Shown piece by piece: positions 45,852 to 56,054 of a DNA stretch of 64,000 bases; position 1 is the stretch's first letter; the number at the start of each line of letters is the position of its first letter. The stretch comes from Bryobacteraceae bacterium. GTDB taxonomy: Bacteria > Acidobacteriota > Terriglobia > Bryobacterales > Bryobacteraceae. Below the pieces are notes generated by a model that did not search any database, was not told the DNA's origin, and saw nothing but the letters and a program-made list of their open reading frames with translations. The DNA lies in NCBI GenBank assembly GCA_014860455.1, contig JACZJQ010000098.1, forward strand, positions 1 to 64,000. Direction: 5' to 3'. The translations under genes were made by a program, and so were the position numbers.

Positions 45852-47177
45852 TCAGTCGCGCTTGCGGCGGGACTTCAGCCAGGCCATGGCGGCCAGTCCG
45901 GCGCCAATCAGCGCGTAGGTGGACGGTTCCGGTACCGGCGTGATCGGCGGCGGCTCAAGCGGCCTCGGCGGCTCCGGCAACGGCGGATCGATGCCGGGCG
46001 GCGGCAGCGGGTTCGGCCCTGGCGGAATGATCCCGTTAGGGCTGGGCGGCGCCCCCGGCAGAGGAGGTTCGATGGGTCCAGGCGGCAGCGGCGATGGCGG
46101 GACGACATTGGGCTGCTCGGGCGAAGGCGGCGTCACAGGCGGAGTGGAAGGCACGGGCGGCGAAGGCGGCGTCGAAGGAGGCTCGGATGGCGTCGGCGGA
46201 TTCGAAGGCGGCGCACCCGGCCCGCCAGGCGGCGGATTTGGCGGCGGGTTCGAAGGCTTCGGCCCATCGCCGGGCGGCGCGGGCGGCGCGGTTGCCGGCG
46301 GCGCAGTGGGAGGTTTCGTGGACGGCGGCTCGGCCGATGGCGCTGGCGGAGTCACGGGCGGCTTCGGCGGCGGAGATCCGCCAGGAGGCTGTGTGCCGGC
46401 AGGCGGCGTCGTCAACCCCGAGGGCGGGACAACACCGGGAGGAACACCGCCGCCGCCGCCGCCCACAGGGACGAAGAAGGGCACGACTGAACCCCTCGAC
46501 GGCGCGGGTTCGGGCTTGGCCACCGGCTCTGAAACAACGGGCGCCGGCTCAGCGGGGTCCTCTTCAACAGGTTCCTGCGGTGGCCCGCCTGGCTTGGCCA
46601 GAGCTACCAACGGCTGCGGCAGCACGGCCGTGTCGGCGGAGACTTCGGGCGGATCCATCAGCGCCGTTGGCGCCATCGGCGCATCCGAGATCCGGTTGCC
46701 GCACCGCGAACGGATCAATTCCTTGCCGTCGGTGATCACTTTCTCGCCCTGCTTCAGTTCCACCTTGTTGCGGGTCCAGTAAACCTGGTCTTTCACCCGG
46801 TAGGAAACGTAGACCATCTTCGGCTGATCGAGCACCATCGTCCGGGCCAGGTCGGCGCGGAAACCCCGGTAGTGCGCTTCCACCACGGCATCCTGGCTCA
46901 ATACCCCGGCGATTTCCGCCGCCTCGATGCCCCCCGGCACCACTGAATAGGGAAAAACCAACCGCGGCATCCGAGCCTCGGCAGGCATCGACGGAACCGT
47001 CATTGAACCGCCGGCCCGTACCGAGGACTGCCCGTCTGCCTTCCATCCGCCTTCCCGCATTCCACCGATCACGGCACACACGGCGACGAGGACAACCGGC
47101 ACGGCCCATGCGCGCCAACTGCGGCGGCGGCCGGGCCGATCCACCGGTTTGCTGTCGATTTTGAGCCTGATCTTCAA
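45852..47177 (-). CDS. Proline-rich PEP-CTERM surface protein
   Basis: 441 residues. A membrane segment near 24-40 serves as signal anchor. Residues about 60-150 are a small ordered domain, and residues about 215-410 are almost only Pro, Gly, Ser, Thr and Ala. The C-terminus is a PEP-CTERM sorting signal: VPEPSTYALIGAGLAAM, a hydrophobic helix, then SRRKRD. Such proteins are cut by an exosortase and attached to or secreted from the envelope. The start is TTG at 47177 with GAGG seven bases upstream. The 280 bases before it contain a 6-bp hairpin (ACCCGG/CCGGGT) and no gene. Confidence 0.88.
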   Translation of the reverse strand: MKIRLKIDSKPVDRPGRRRSWRAWAVPVVLVAVCAVIGGMREGGWKADGQSSVRAGGSMTVPSMPAEARMPRLVFPYSVVPGGIEAAEIAGVLSQDAVVEAHYRGFRADLARTMVLDQPKMVYVSYRVKDQVYWTRNKVELKQGEKVITDGKELIRSRCGNRISDAPMAPTALMDPPEVSADTAVLPQPLVALAKPGGPPQEPVEEDPAEPAPVVSEPVAKPEPAPSRGSVVPFFVPVGGGGGGVPPGVVPPSGLTTPPAGTQPPGGSPPPKPPVTPPAPSAEPPSTKPPTAPPATAPPAPPGDGPKPSNPPPNPPPGGPGAPPSNPPTPSEPPSTPPSPPVPSTPPVTPPSPEQPNVVPPSPLPPGPIEPPLPGAPPSPNGIIPPGPNPLPPPGIDPPLPEPPRPLEPPPITPVPEPSTYALIGAGLAAMAWLKSRRKRD

Positions 47178-47456
47178 CTTCTCGCCTCGTCGGGAACTCC
47201 ACCCGGTCGCTGCCGGGTCGGCGGCCCACCCCGGCGCCTATTGCTGGGGCTATTGATCCAACTCCATGCTAAGCCGTTGAAATCAAAAGAGGAATCCGTC
47301 CCTGTACCGGAACCGCCTCACTAGTACAAACCGCATCGAATTGCGCATCGCCTCGATAGGGCCCATGTTTTCATCCACATAGGCGCGGAACCAGGCGCCC
47401 CGGCAGGACTCGGGCAGACTGCGAATCCGGGAGCGCCGAGCAGCTATCCTTGAAGT

Positions 47457-49475
47457 GTGGACCGTGAAAACCCCCTTCTGCGCTGCCCTCGCAGCCTTCC
47501 CTTCGACCGCGTCGAGGCCGATCAGATCCGTCCCGCGCTGGAAGCCCTGATCGAATCCGCCCGCGCCAGGCTCGACGGGATCGCGGCGCTCGCCGCCTCC
47601 CGGACGTTCGACAACACCATGGGCGCCCTCGACACTGCCACCGAGGATCTCGACATCGCCGTCTCCGTCGTCCGCCACCTCGAAGGCGTCGCCACCACGC
47701 CCGAACTGCGGGACGCCTGGAACGAGGTCCAGCCGGCGGTGATCCAGTTCTATTCCTCCATTCCGCTCAACGGGGCGCTGTGGGGGGCAATCAAGGAGTA
47801 CGGCGCAACGGACGAGGCCGAGGCGCTGACCGGCGTCCGCAAACGCTTCCTGGACAAGACGATCGAGAGCTTCCGCCGCCACGGCGCCGACCTCTCGGAG
47901 GAAGACAAGCAGACGCTCGAAGCCATCGATGTCGAACTGGCGACAGTCACCACGCATTTCGCTCAAAACGTCCTGGATGCCACGGCGGCTTGGGAATACG
48001 TCATCACGGACGAGTCGAAGCTGGCCGGGTTGCCTGAGTCGGCCAGAGCCGCGGCCAGGGACTCGGCGTCGTCGAAGGGCATCGAAGGCTGGCGGTTCAC
48101 GCTCCAGCAGCCCAGCTACGTCGCCGTGATGACTTATCTGGACGACGCGCCGGTGCGCGAACTGTTCTACCGGGCTTACAACGCCCGTGCGGCGGCTGAA
48201 AACGCGGAACTCATCCCTCGCATCCTCGACCTGCGCCGCCGCAAGGCGCAACTGGTCGGCTACGCCGATTTCGCCGATTTCGCCACCGCTGACCGCATGG
48301 CCGCCAGCGGGGCCTCCGCGGCCGGATTTGTCGAAGAAATGCGCACGAAGACTGAGGCGGCTTTCCAGCGCGAAAATTCCGGGTTGATCGAGTTCCGACG
48401 CGACCGCGAAGGAGCCTCCGCTGGAATGGAGCCGTGGGATGTCGGCTATTGGGCGGAGAAGATGCGCACCGCTCTCTATGATTTCGACGAGGAGGATCTG
48501 CGGCCGTACTTCTCGCTCGACACGGTCCTTGAAGGCCTATTTGGCCTGTGTTCGCGCCTGTTCGGCATCCGCATCGTCGCGTCAGGCGGCGCGCCGGTGT
48601 GGCATGAATCGGTCCGCCATTACCGCATCGAGGATGCCGGCGGCGAGACGCTGGCCCACTTCCACGCCGACTGGTTCCCTCGCGAAACCAAACGCGGTGG
48701 CGCCTGGATGGACTCCTTCATCACCGGCGGACCCTCCACAACCGGCTTCACCCCCCATGCCGGATTCGTTTGCGGCAACCTGACGCCGCCGCTGCCTGAC
48801 CGCCCGTCCCTACTCACCCACCGCGAAGTGGAGACCATCTTCCACGAGTTCGGCCACCTGCTGCACCATTGCCTGAGCCGCGTCGAGATCCGTTCACTGG
48901 CCGGGACCAATGTCGCCTGGGATTTCGTCGAACTTCCCAGCCAGATCATGGAGAACTGGTGCTGGGATCGTGAATCGCTGGATCTCTTCGCCCGCCACTA
49001 CCAGACAGGCGAGCCGGTTCCCGCGGAGATTTTCGCGAAAATGTCCAGGGCGCGCACGTTTCGCGCCGCCAATGCGCAGATGCGCCAGCTCGGTTTCGCC
49101 AACCTGGATCTGGCCTTGCACAGGGAGTTCGACGCGGGCCAGCCGATAGTCGCTCTGGCAAACCGCCTGCTGGCCCCGTTCGTCCCGGCTCCGCTGCCCG
49201 AGGGCTACGCCATGATCTGCTCGTTCTCCCACCTGTTCGCCGACCCGGTCGGCTACGGCGCAGGATACTACAGTTACAAATGGGCCGAAGTGCTCGACGC
49301 CGACGCCTTCACCCGGTTTCGCCTCGATGGCCTGTTCAACCCCGATACGGGACGCGCTTTCCGTCAGTTGATCCTCGAAAAGGGCAACAGCCAGGAGCCC
49401 GTGGAATTGTTCCGGTCTTTTATGGGACGGGACCCGGATCCCTCGGCGCTGCTCACCCGGCTCGGACTGAATTAG
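47457..49475 (+). CDS. M3-family metallopeptidase (oligopeptidase)
   Basis: Zinc oligopeptidase of 672 residues that degrades short peptides in the cytoplasm. The active site FHEFGHLLHH has His463, Glu464 and His467, and the third ligand is in DFVELPSQIMENW about 28 residues later. GAGYYSYKWAEVLDADAF near the C-terminus is typical of oligopeptidase A/Dcp enzymes. Start GTG 47457; the leader has little Shine-Dalgarno character. Confidence 0.95.
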   Translation: MDRENPLLRCPRSLPFDRVEADQIRPALEALIESARARLDGIAALAASRTFDNTMGALDTATEDLDIAVSVVRHLEGVATTPELRDAWNEVQPAVIQFYSSIPLNGALWGAIKEYGATDEAEALTGVRKRFLDKTIESFRRHGADLSEEDKQTLEAIDVELATVTTHFAQNVLDATAAWEYVITDESKLAGLPESARAAARDSASSKGIEGWRFTLQQPSYVAVMTYLDDAPVRELFYRAYNARAAAENAELIPRILDLRRRKAQLVGYADFADFATADRMAASGASAAGFVEEMRTKTEAAFQRENSGLIEFRRDREGASAGMEPWDVGYWAEKMRTALYDFDEEDLRPYFSLDTVLEGLFGLCSRLFGIRIVASGGAPVWHESVRHYRIEDAGGETLAHFHADWFPRETKRGGAWMDSFITGGPSTTGFTPHAGFVCGNLTPPLPDRPSLLTHREVETIFHEFGHLLHHCLSRVEIRSLAGTNVAWDFVELPSQIMENWCWDRESLDLFARHYQTGEPVPAEIFAKMSRARTFRAANAQMRQLGFANLDLALHREFDAGQPIVALANRLLAPFVPAPLPEGYAMICSFSHLFADPVGYGAGYYSYKWAEVLDADAFTRFRLDGLFNPDTGRAFRQLILEKGNSQEPVELFRSFMGRDPDPSALLTRLGLN

Positions 49476-49529
49476 ATGAAAATTTCTGAACCGCCACTGA
49501 AACGGTCTTCTGTTCGCGGGTTTTCCGCA

Positions 49530-49535
49530 TATAAT
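49530..49535 (+). promoter_or_regulatory. Candidate -10 box, TATAAT
   Basis: A consensus TATAAT ends ten bases before the ATG of the hybrid histidine kinase at 49546, predicting a leader of about four bases. The -35 region is poor. Confidence 0.45.
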
Positions 49536-49545
49536 CGCTGAAGGC

Positions 49546-52257
49546 ATGTCACTCCGCCAAGGGCGCCCTGTGCGGCGAAGGATGGCGGCTGTGTTCCAGC
49601 TTGCCGCCATCGCGGTGTTCACCCTTTGCGCGCAGGGCCAGGAGAAGCCCCGGGAACCCCGCCGCAACGTCCTGATTCTGAACTCCTATCACGAGACCTA
49701 CCCCTGGACCCAGGACCTGGTCGATTCGCTGACGGAAGTCCTATCGAGGGAATTCCCCGAACTCGAGATTTACAGCGAGTATATGGACTCGCGACGGTTT
49801 TCCGGTTCAGGCCACCTTCGACGCTTGCGCCAGCATCTTGAAGGCAAATACGGGACAACCCGGCTCGACGCCATCATCACCACTGACGACGCGGCGCTTT
49901 CGTTCCTCGCCGATCAGGGGCCCTCGTTTCTCGGAGGGCCGCCAGTGGTCTTTGGAGGCGTCAGCAGCGAGGCGCTCATCCTGTCCGCCGACCGCAGCCG
50001 ATTCACCGGAGTCAGGGAGAAGTTCCACTACTCTTCGCTGGTTTCACTGCTTCTCACGATGCGGCCGGAGACCAGACGAATCGCAGTGGTGTTGGACAAC
50101 TCCGAGAATGCCAGTTCCTTTCAGGTTGGCTTCGCCCGGGCCATCGGGGCAATCCCTTCAGTTGAAGTGGAGATGGTCGAGGGTGGCAGGATCGGCTTTG
50201 AAGGCGTGCTGGAACGGCTCGCCCAGCTTCCCCCGGACTCCGCCGTCATCTCCATGGCCTACGTGATCGACCGGGATGGAACACCCCTCGAACCTCGGGA
50301 GAGCATGGCCCGCATCGCCCGCGCGAGTTCGGCCCCGGTCGTCAGCCCCAATGTCAGCGAACTCGGGCAGGGCCTGCTCTGCGGCAATGCCAACGGCGCC
50401 AGGCAACACGCCGAATGGGTTTCGGGCCTCACGGCCAGCGTGCTGCGCGGCGTCGCGCCGGCGGATCTTCCCGTCATGACGGACGGCACATTCGGCCCCG
50501 TCGTCGATTACGCCGCCATGAGGAGATTCGGCATAGACGGCGCCACGTTGGCCGGGGGGGCCCAGATTATCAACCTCCCAGCCAATCCGCTGCAGCCGTA
50601 CCGTGGCTTGCTCATCGGGCTCGGCATCTTCCTGGCCGTCCAGATGGTGACCATTATCCTGCTGGTCAGCAACATCATCGCCCGCCGCAAAGCGGTCTTC
50701 CAACTCGGTGTTCAGGCCCAGGTGCTGGAAGAGCGAAACCGCTCGCTGGATAATCTCAACCGCTCGATCCTGAGCGAGTACTCCGCCCGTGAGAACGCTG
50801 AAAAGGCGCTCAGGGAGAGCGAACGGCGCTACCGGGATATGGTCGAAAACGCGCTCGACAGCATTTACAGCCACGACTTGAGCGGCCGGTTCACTGAGGT
50901 CAACCGCACGATGTGCGAATTGCTGGGCTACAGCCGGGATGAACTGATCGGATACCCCATCGAAAAGGTCCTCACTCCGGGATCCCGCGAAATAGCCCGC
51001 GAGATGACCGCCCTCAAACTCGCCGGAGCCTCCTCACCCCACTACGAGCTCACCGCCGTAACCAAGGCGGGCCGGCATGCCTGGATCGAGGTGAGTTCGC
51101 GCCTCATCTGGGCGCATGGCTTTCCGGCCGGAGTGGAGGGCATCGCACGCGACGTCACCAGCCGCAAGTCGCTCGAGGAAGAACTGCGGCAGGCACGTCA
51201 AATGGACGCGCTGGGACGGCTTTCCGGCGGTGTGGCGCATGACTTCAACAATATCCTCACCGTCGTCACTGGCTATTCGGACCTGCTTCTGATGACGCTG
51301 CCTGCCACGGACCCCTCCCGGGCCAAGGTCGAGGAGATCCACCGCGCCGGAGAACGCGCCACCGAACTCACCCGCAAACTACTCGCTTTTGGCCGGACCC
51401 AGGCTGCGCCGCATGTCAGCGGAGACCTTCACCGCACTCTCGCCGAGTGCGCCGAAATGTTGCGGTACCTGGCGCCGCCGCCGGTCGAAGTGAACATCAG
51501 CGCCGCGCCCGGCCCGGCGCCGGTTCAGTGCGACCCGGTCGAGCTCCAACAGGTCCTGCTCAACCTCTCCTTAAACGCCCGCGACGCCATGCCCAACGGC
51601 GGCCGGCTCGATATCAGCACCGGAGTGAACGACTCCATCGTTGAACTCACCGTCTCTGACACCGGCTTCGGAATGGACGAAGCCACCCGCGCGCGCGTCT
51701 TCGACCCGTTCTTCACCACCAAGGAGCCCGGCCGGGGCACGGGTCTGGGTCTGTCCACGGTCTATGGCATCGTGCGCAGGGCGGGAGGCCGCATCGAGAT
51801 CGAGTCGGCGCCGGACATCGGAACCACAGTCACCGTCCGGCTGCCTCTGGTCCAGCAACTGGCCGGAAAACCGCTGCAGGCCAGGACCGGCGAATCCCCA
51901 AGGGGCAAACTCGAGATTGTTTTTCTTGTCGACGACCAGGAGGAAGTGAGGTCTTACACCTACGAAGTCCTGAAGCAGCTCGGCTATACGGTCCGTGCAT
52001 TCGAGGGCGCCCGCCCCGCGCTCCAGGCCATGAACGAACGTCCGTCGCTGTTGATCACCGATGTGGTCATGCCCGGCATCGCTGGGCCAGAACTGGCCAG
52101 GATGGCACAGGAGCGCTACCCGAAACTGCCGGTCCTCTTCGTCTCTGGCTACCCGGGTCCAGAACAGCAGGCAACCGCCGGCCAGGCATTTCTGCCCAAA
52201 CCCTTCACGCCCGCACAACTTGCCGAGGCCGTCTCCAAAGCTGTCACTCCGTCCTGA
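49546..52257 (+). CDS. Hybrid sensor histidine kinase/response regulator with ABC-substrate-binding-like sensor
   Basis: 903 residues. After an N-terminal leader, residues about 40-340 form a periplasmic domain resembling ABC substrate-binding ([29 protein letters not shown]). A membrane helix follows at about 355-378, a coiled coil, and a PAS domain at about 420-535. The kinase core has the H box AHDFNN with His565, then N and G boxes ([15 protein letters not shown]). The C-terminal receiver has Asp839 in [10 protein letters not shown]. The end overlaps the convergent permease gene by 14 bases. The ligand is unknown. Confidence 0.93.
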   Translation: MSLRQGRPVRRRMAAVFQLAAIAVFTLCAQGQEKPREPRRNVLILNSYHETYPWTQDLVDSLTEVLSREFPELEIYSEYMDSRRFSGSGHLRRLRQHLEGKYGTTRLDAIITTDDAALSFLADQGPSFLGGPPVVFGGVSSEALILSADRSRFTGVREKFHYSSLVSLLLTMRPETRRIAVVLDNSENASSFQVGFARAIGAIPSVEVEMVEGGRIGFEGVLERLAQLPPDSAVISMAYVIDRDGTPLEPRESMARIARASSAPVVSPNVSELGQGLLCGNANGARQHAEWVSGLTASVLRGVAPADLPVMTDGTFGPVVDYAAMRRFGIDGATLAGGAQIINLPANPLQPYRGLLIGLGIFLAVQMVTIILLVSNIIARRKAVFQLGVQAQVLEERNRSLDNLNRSILSEYSARENAEKALRESERRYRDMVENALDSIYSHDLSGRFTEVNRTMCELLGYSRDELIGYPIEKVLTPGSREIAREMTALKLAGASSPHYELTAVTKAGRHAWIEVSSRLIWAHGFPAGVEGIARDVTSRKSLEEELRQARQMDALGRLSGGVAHDFNNILTVVTGYSDLLLMTLPATDPSRAKVEEIHRAGERATELTRKLLAFGRTQAAPHVSGDLHRTLAECAEMLRYLAPPPVEVNISAAPGPAPVQCDPVELQQVLLNLSLNARDAMPNGGRLDISTGVNDSIVELTVSDTGFGMDEATRARVFDPFFTTKEPGRGTGLGLSTVYGIVRRAGGRIEIESAPDIGTTVTVRLPLVQQLAGKPLQARTGESPRGKLEIVFLVDDQEEVRSYTYEVLKQLGYTVRAFEGARPALQAMNERPSLLITDVVMPGIAGPELARMAQERYPKLPVLFVSGYPGPEQQATAGQAFLPKPFTPAQLAEAVSKAVTPS

Positions 52258-53497
52258 GCGCCTCTGTGGGGTCGAGCCGCGCGGCCCGCACCGCCGGCGC
52301 CAGCCCCGAACACACGCCCACAAGCATCAGCACAGCCGCCGAGATCGCTACCGTCACCGGCTGGATGCCCAGGACAAGATCGCCCTTGCCTGAGTCGTCG
52401 TTGAACAGCGCGCCCAACATCGGCAACGGCGGCACGATCCACACGATCAGATAGGACAACCCCACCCCCAGAACACCGCCGGCCAGCGTGATCGCCAGAG
52501 CTTCCGACAGAAACTGCCAGGCGATGTGGCTGCGCCTCGCCCCAAGCGCCCGGCGCAGGCCGATTTCGCGCGTCCGTTCGTTCACCGAAACTAGAAGGAT
52601 ATTCATTAGGCCGATACCGCCAATGGCGAGCGTCAGAGCGCCCACAAACAGCAGCAGCACCTGCAAGCCGATCGTCAGGCCGTCGATGATCGGGCGGATG
52701 TTGGACGTCCCGAACCCTTCCAGCGCCCGTTTGTCGTTCGGCGAGAAGTTGAACCGGCGGGCGATGGCGGCCCGGAACTGCTCCTCGGCCTTCACTTCAA
52801 ACTGCGGGTGGATGGGCTGCAAAACGATGGTTGTGACAAAGCGGCTATTCCAGATATCGCCCGCTGCCGAGTAAGGGACGAACGCGCTGCGGTCGTCCGG
52901 CCCCTGGTAGTTGCCGAACGAGATCTTCTTATCCATGATGCCGATGACGGTGAACCGCACGCCCTGAATCGTCACCGTCTCGCCCACTGCCTGCCGCCCC
53001 GAAAACAGCTTCTTCTTCAAGAAATCGCCCAGGAACACCACCCGGCGTCGCTCGGTCTCGTCCTCAGCCGACAGCCAGCGGCCCTCCATCGCCACTTCCG
53101 ACCGGATTTCGCCATACTCCGGACACACGCCTCGCACATTGGCGCTGAACGTCTGATCCCCGTAAACCACCGGAACCCGCCGGATCGTCTCCGGACACGC
53201 CTTCCTGATCAAAGGCGACTCCATCGCGGCCATCTCGATGTCGGGCAGTTCGATCTGAATCCGCCGCCCGGCGCGTTCGCCGCCGGCCTGCATCGACGTC
53301 TGGCCGGGGAAAAGGACGATAGCCGACTTCGAAAAGTTGTTCAGCACCCCGATCATCAGGCTTCGGAATCCGCCGCCATAGGACATCAGCAGCGTCACCG
53401 CCGCGATGCCCCACACAATGCCCAGCATCGTAAGCAGACTTCGCGTTGGATTGCGCCGCAGCGAGTCCCAGGCCTGGATCAGGATCTCCTTCCACAT
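52244..53497 (-). CDS. MacB-type ABC transporter permease
   Basis: 417 residues. The N-terminal half is a MacB periplasmic core domain following a first membrane helix (LLTMLGIVWGIAAVTLLMS), and the C-terminal half is the FtsX domain with helices at about 290-320, 345-370 and 385-405. It contains the ERTREIGLRRALGA motif typical of the family. ATG 53497 follows the stop of the first permease gene by one base. The upstream open frame is an artefact. No ATP-binding domain is fused. Confidence 0.9.
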   Translation of the reverse strand: MWKEILIQAWDSLRRNPTRSLLTMLGIVWGIAAVTLLMSYGGGFRSLMIGVLNNFSKSAIVLFPGQTSMQAGGERAGRRIQIELPDIEMAAMESPLIRKACPETIRRVPVVYGDQTFSANVRGVCPEYGEIRSEVAMEGRWLSAEDETERRRVVFLGDFLKKKLFSGRQAVGETVTIQGVRFTVIGIMDKKISFGNYQGPDDRSAFVPYSAAGDIWNSRFVTTIVLQPIHPQFEVKAEEQFRAAIARRFNFSPNDKRALEGFGTSNIRPIIDGLTIGLQVLLLFVGALTLAIGGIGLMNILLVSVNERTREIGLRRALGARRSHIAWQFLSEALAITLAGGVLGVGLSYLIVWIVPPLPMLGALFNDDSGKGDLVLGIQPVTVAISAAVLMLVGVCSGLAPAVRAARLDPTEALRTE

Positions 53498-53498
53498 C

Positions 53499-54758
53499 TC
53501 AGCCGCCCGCCTCGAATCGCAGCGCCTCGATCGGATCCACCGACGCCGCCTTCGAGGCCGGGTAAAGAGCCGAAAGAAAGGCCACCAGCCCCAGCAGGCC
53601 CAGGCAAGTGAACGCCACTTGCCACGTGGCATACAGCCCGGCAAAGAACTGGGGCATCTCCATCGTGTTCACCAGCGCGCACACCGCATGGGCGAACGCG
53701 AAGCCCATGCCCCCGGAAAGAAAGACGATGAACAGCGTCTCGGTGAAGAACATCATCAGAATCGCCCGCCGCGTCGCCCCCACCGCCTTGCGGATCCCGA
53801 TCTCCCGCGTTCTCTCCCTCACCGCCACCAGCATCACGTTCATCACGCCGATGCCGCCCAGCAGCAGCGTCACCACGCCCATCGCACCAAGAAAATACTT
53901 CATGCCGTCGGTCATCGCCGCAAACGCCCGCGCCTCGCGCACCGTGTCCCAGATGTCGGCTGCGTCGTCATCCTCGGGATCGAATCCATGGATCTGCGCC
54001 AGGCCTCGCCTTACTTCCTTCATGCACGCGTCATGATGCTCGATCGACTTCGCTTTTCCTATCATTTGGTCGATCGTATTCGGTGGATACGGCGCCGGCT
54101 GCGGCAGGTCGCGGATGATCGCACCAAACGGAATGAACACCTTCTTCACGTCCCGGCCGTCATAGGAGGAGTCCTGGTCCTTGGTCTCCATCACACCGAT
54201 CACCTGGTAGGGAACTCCGTTGATCGAGATCTCCCGACCCACCGCCTCGCGCCCGGCAAACAACTGCTTTCGCGCCTCTGGTCCGATAAACGCCACCCGC
54301 CGGCCCTGCTTGTCGTCTTCCCACGAGAAGAACCGCCCCTCGGCGGCCGGTAGATGCCGGAGCTTCTGATACGGCGGCTGCGACCCGGAAATCAGCAACG
54401 TCGCCGAGTTATACGAACTGCGCACCGCCACGTTGCCGCGCGTCAGTTCCGGAATTACAAACTCGCACGACGGCACATAGGGTGCGATCCGTTCATGGTC
54501 CTTTGTCCCCCAGAAGATCACCCGCCCTGCCCGCTTGCCGCCCGCTTGCTTGCCGGTGCGGCCTCGGAAGACGATGAAAATGTTCTCGCCGAATTGTGCC
54601 GCCACCTGGCGCTGGCCCTCACGGAATCCCTCGCCGGCGGCCGTCATTAGCGTGATCGACACCACCCCCCACATCAGCCCGAACATCGTCAGTCCGGTCC
54701 TCAGCTTGTGGGCGGCCAGCGTCCGGAACGTGTCGGCCAGTAAGTCCCTCAGCGTCAT
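53499..54758 (-). CDS. MacB-type ABC transporter permease
   Basis: 419 residues, same layout as the next gene: N-terminal helix (LTMFGLMWGVVSITLM), periplasmic core and FtsX domain with RERTREIGIRKAVGA. The two permeases probably form a heterodimer. It starts nine bases after the adaptor gene. The ATPase expected beside such genes is absent; see findings. Confidence 0.9.
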   Translation of the reverse strand: MTLRDLLADTFRTLAAHKLRTGLTMFGLMWGVVSITLMTAAGEGFREGQRQVAAQFGENIFIVFRGRTGKQAGGKRAGRVIFWGTKDHERIAPYVPSCEFVIPELTRGNVAVRSSYNSATLLISGSQPPYQKLRHLPAAEGRFFSWEDDKQGRRVAFIGPEARKQLFAGREAVGREISINGVPYQVIGVMETKDQDSSYDGRDVKKVFIPFGAIIRDLPQPAPYPPNTIDQMIGKAKSIEHHDACMKEVRRGLAQIHGFDPEDDDAADIWDTVREARAFAAMTDGMKYFLGAMGVVTLLLGGIGVMNVMLVAVRERTREIGIRKAVGATRRAILMMFFTETLFIVFLSGGMGFAFAHAVCALVNTMEMPQFFAGLYATWQVAFTCLGLLGLVAFLSALYPASKAASVDPIEALRFEAGG

Positions 54759-54767
54759 CGGATTGCG

Positions 54768-55979
54768 CTACTGGAGGATTACCTTCTGGTCCTGCTTCAA
54801 CCCGGCGATCAACTCCGTCTTCACTCCATTCGAGATGCCCAGCGTCACTTCCACCTTCCGCCGGCCCTTCTCCGCCGCCGCATCCGGCACCTCCACAGAC
54901 GCTTTGCGCTGCTTGTCGTACACCACCGCCGCCTCGGGCACCAGCAGAACGCCGTGCTTTTCTTCCATGATGATCTCGGCATTGGCGCTCATGTTGGCCT
55001 TCAACTCGTTGCCAGGGTTGCGGATCGACACCTGCACCTCAAACGTCGTCACATTGTCCTTCTCCACGCCCAGCGGCGAGATCTTATAGACCTTGCCCTC
55101 GAACTTCCTGTCGCGGAAGCTCTCGACAACGATCCTCGCCGTCTGCCCGTCGTAAACCTTCCCGATATCGGCCTGATCCACCTTGCCGCGCACGAACACG
55201 TCTCTCACATCACCCAGTTTGAACAGCAGCGTCGCGTTCGACCCCAAAACCAGAATCGAACTCACCGCATTGCCGATCTCCACGTCGCGCGACAACACCA
55301 GCCCGTCGATCGGCGAAACGATCGTCGAGTTCCGCAGATCCTCATCGGCCCGCTCAAGCATCGCCCGCGCCTGCGCCACCTGTGCCTTGGTCCGTGTGAT
55401 GTCGGCCCGCGACACAGCCAACGCCCGCACCGCCGCCGACTTCTTGTTTAGCGCCATCTGATACAGCTTCTCGGCGTCTTCCACCAGGTTCTGCGCGATC
55501 AGCCCTTCCTGGTGCAGCTTTCGCGCCCGATCCAGCCCCGACTTCAGAAACGGCAGATCCGGTCCCTCCGCCTCCACCTTGTTGCGTTCGAGCGACGCCG
55601 TCGCCGCCTCCTCGGCCGCTTCTGCCGCCTGCACGTTGGCCTTCGACTCCCGCAACCGCGCCTGCAGCTCTTCCTTGTCCAACTCCGCCAGCACCTGGCC
55701 CTGCTTCACGAAGTCGCCGTAGTCGACATACAGTTTCTTGACGATTCCAGAAGCTTTGGATTTCACCTCAACCGTCGATCTTGGCTCGATCTTCCCCGTC
55801 GCCACCACCGACTTCGCGATGCTGCCCTTCTCAATCGATGCCAGCTTGGAGGGGTCGATTTCCTTCGACGGCTTCAGCGCCGCCCTCACTCCCACTGCCG
55901 CGCCCGCAAGCGCCAGCACCACAACCACCATCCAGAGCCACTTTCGTGATTTCTTTCCGTTCTTCCCGTTAGACGCCAT
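54768..55979 (-). CDS. MacA-like periplasmic adaptor (HlyD family)
   Basis: 403 residues. An N-terminal membrane anchor (WLWMVVVVLALAGAAVGV) is followed by a lipoyl/barrel-sandwich domain, a coiled-coil hairpin (about 110-225), then VSPIDGLVLSRDVEIGNAV and a beta-barrel region. It links an inner-membrane ABC permease to an outer-membrane channel. It is first of the three-gene unit and is divergent from the M20 hydrolase gene. Confidence 0.92.
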   Translation of the reverse strand: MASNGKNGKKSRKWLWMVVVVLALAGAAVGVRAALKPSKEIDPSKLASIEKGSIAKSVVATGKIEPRSTVEVKSKASGIVKKLYVDYGDFVKQGQVLAELDKEELQARLRESKANVQAAEAAEEAATASLERNKVEAEGPDLPFLKSGLDRARKLHQEGLIAQNLVEDAEKLYQMALNKKSAAVRALAVSRADITRTKAQVAQARAMLERADEDLRNSTIVSPIDGLVLSRDVEIGNAVSSILVLGSNATLLFKLGDVRDVFVRGKVDQADIGKVYDGQTARIVVESFRDRKFEGKVYKISPLGVEKDNVTTFEVQVSIRNPGNELKANMSANAEIIMEEKHGVLLVPEAAVVYDKQRKASVEVPDAAAEKGRRKVEVTLGISNGVKTELIAGLKQDQKVILQ

Positions 55980-56054
55980 GATGATTTCCTACTGTCCAGT
56001 CTCTTTCTGTACAACGAACTCCACCGCCTCGATGTTCCCGCTAAGATATGACGC

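Noticed and set aside
47178-47456. Cyclic-di-GMP riboswitch before the PEP-CTERM gene
   Set aside because: Only a 6-bp GC hairpin is present; the conserved GEMM core sequences are missing.
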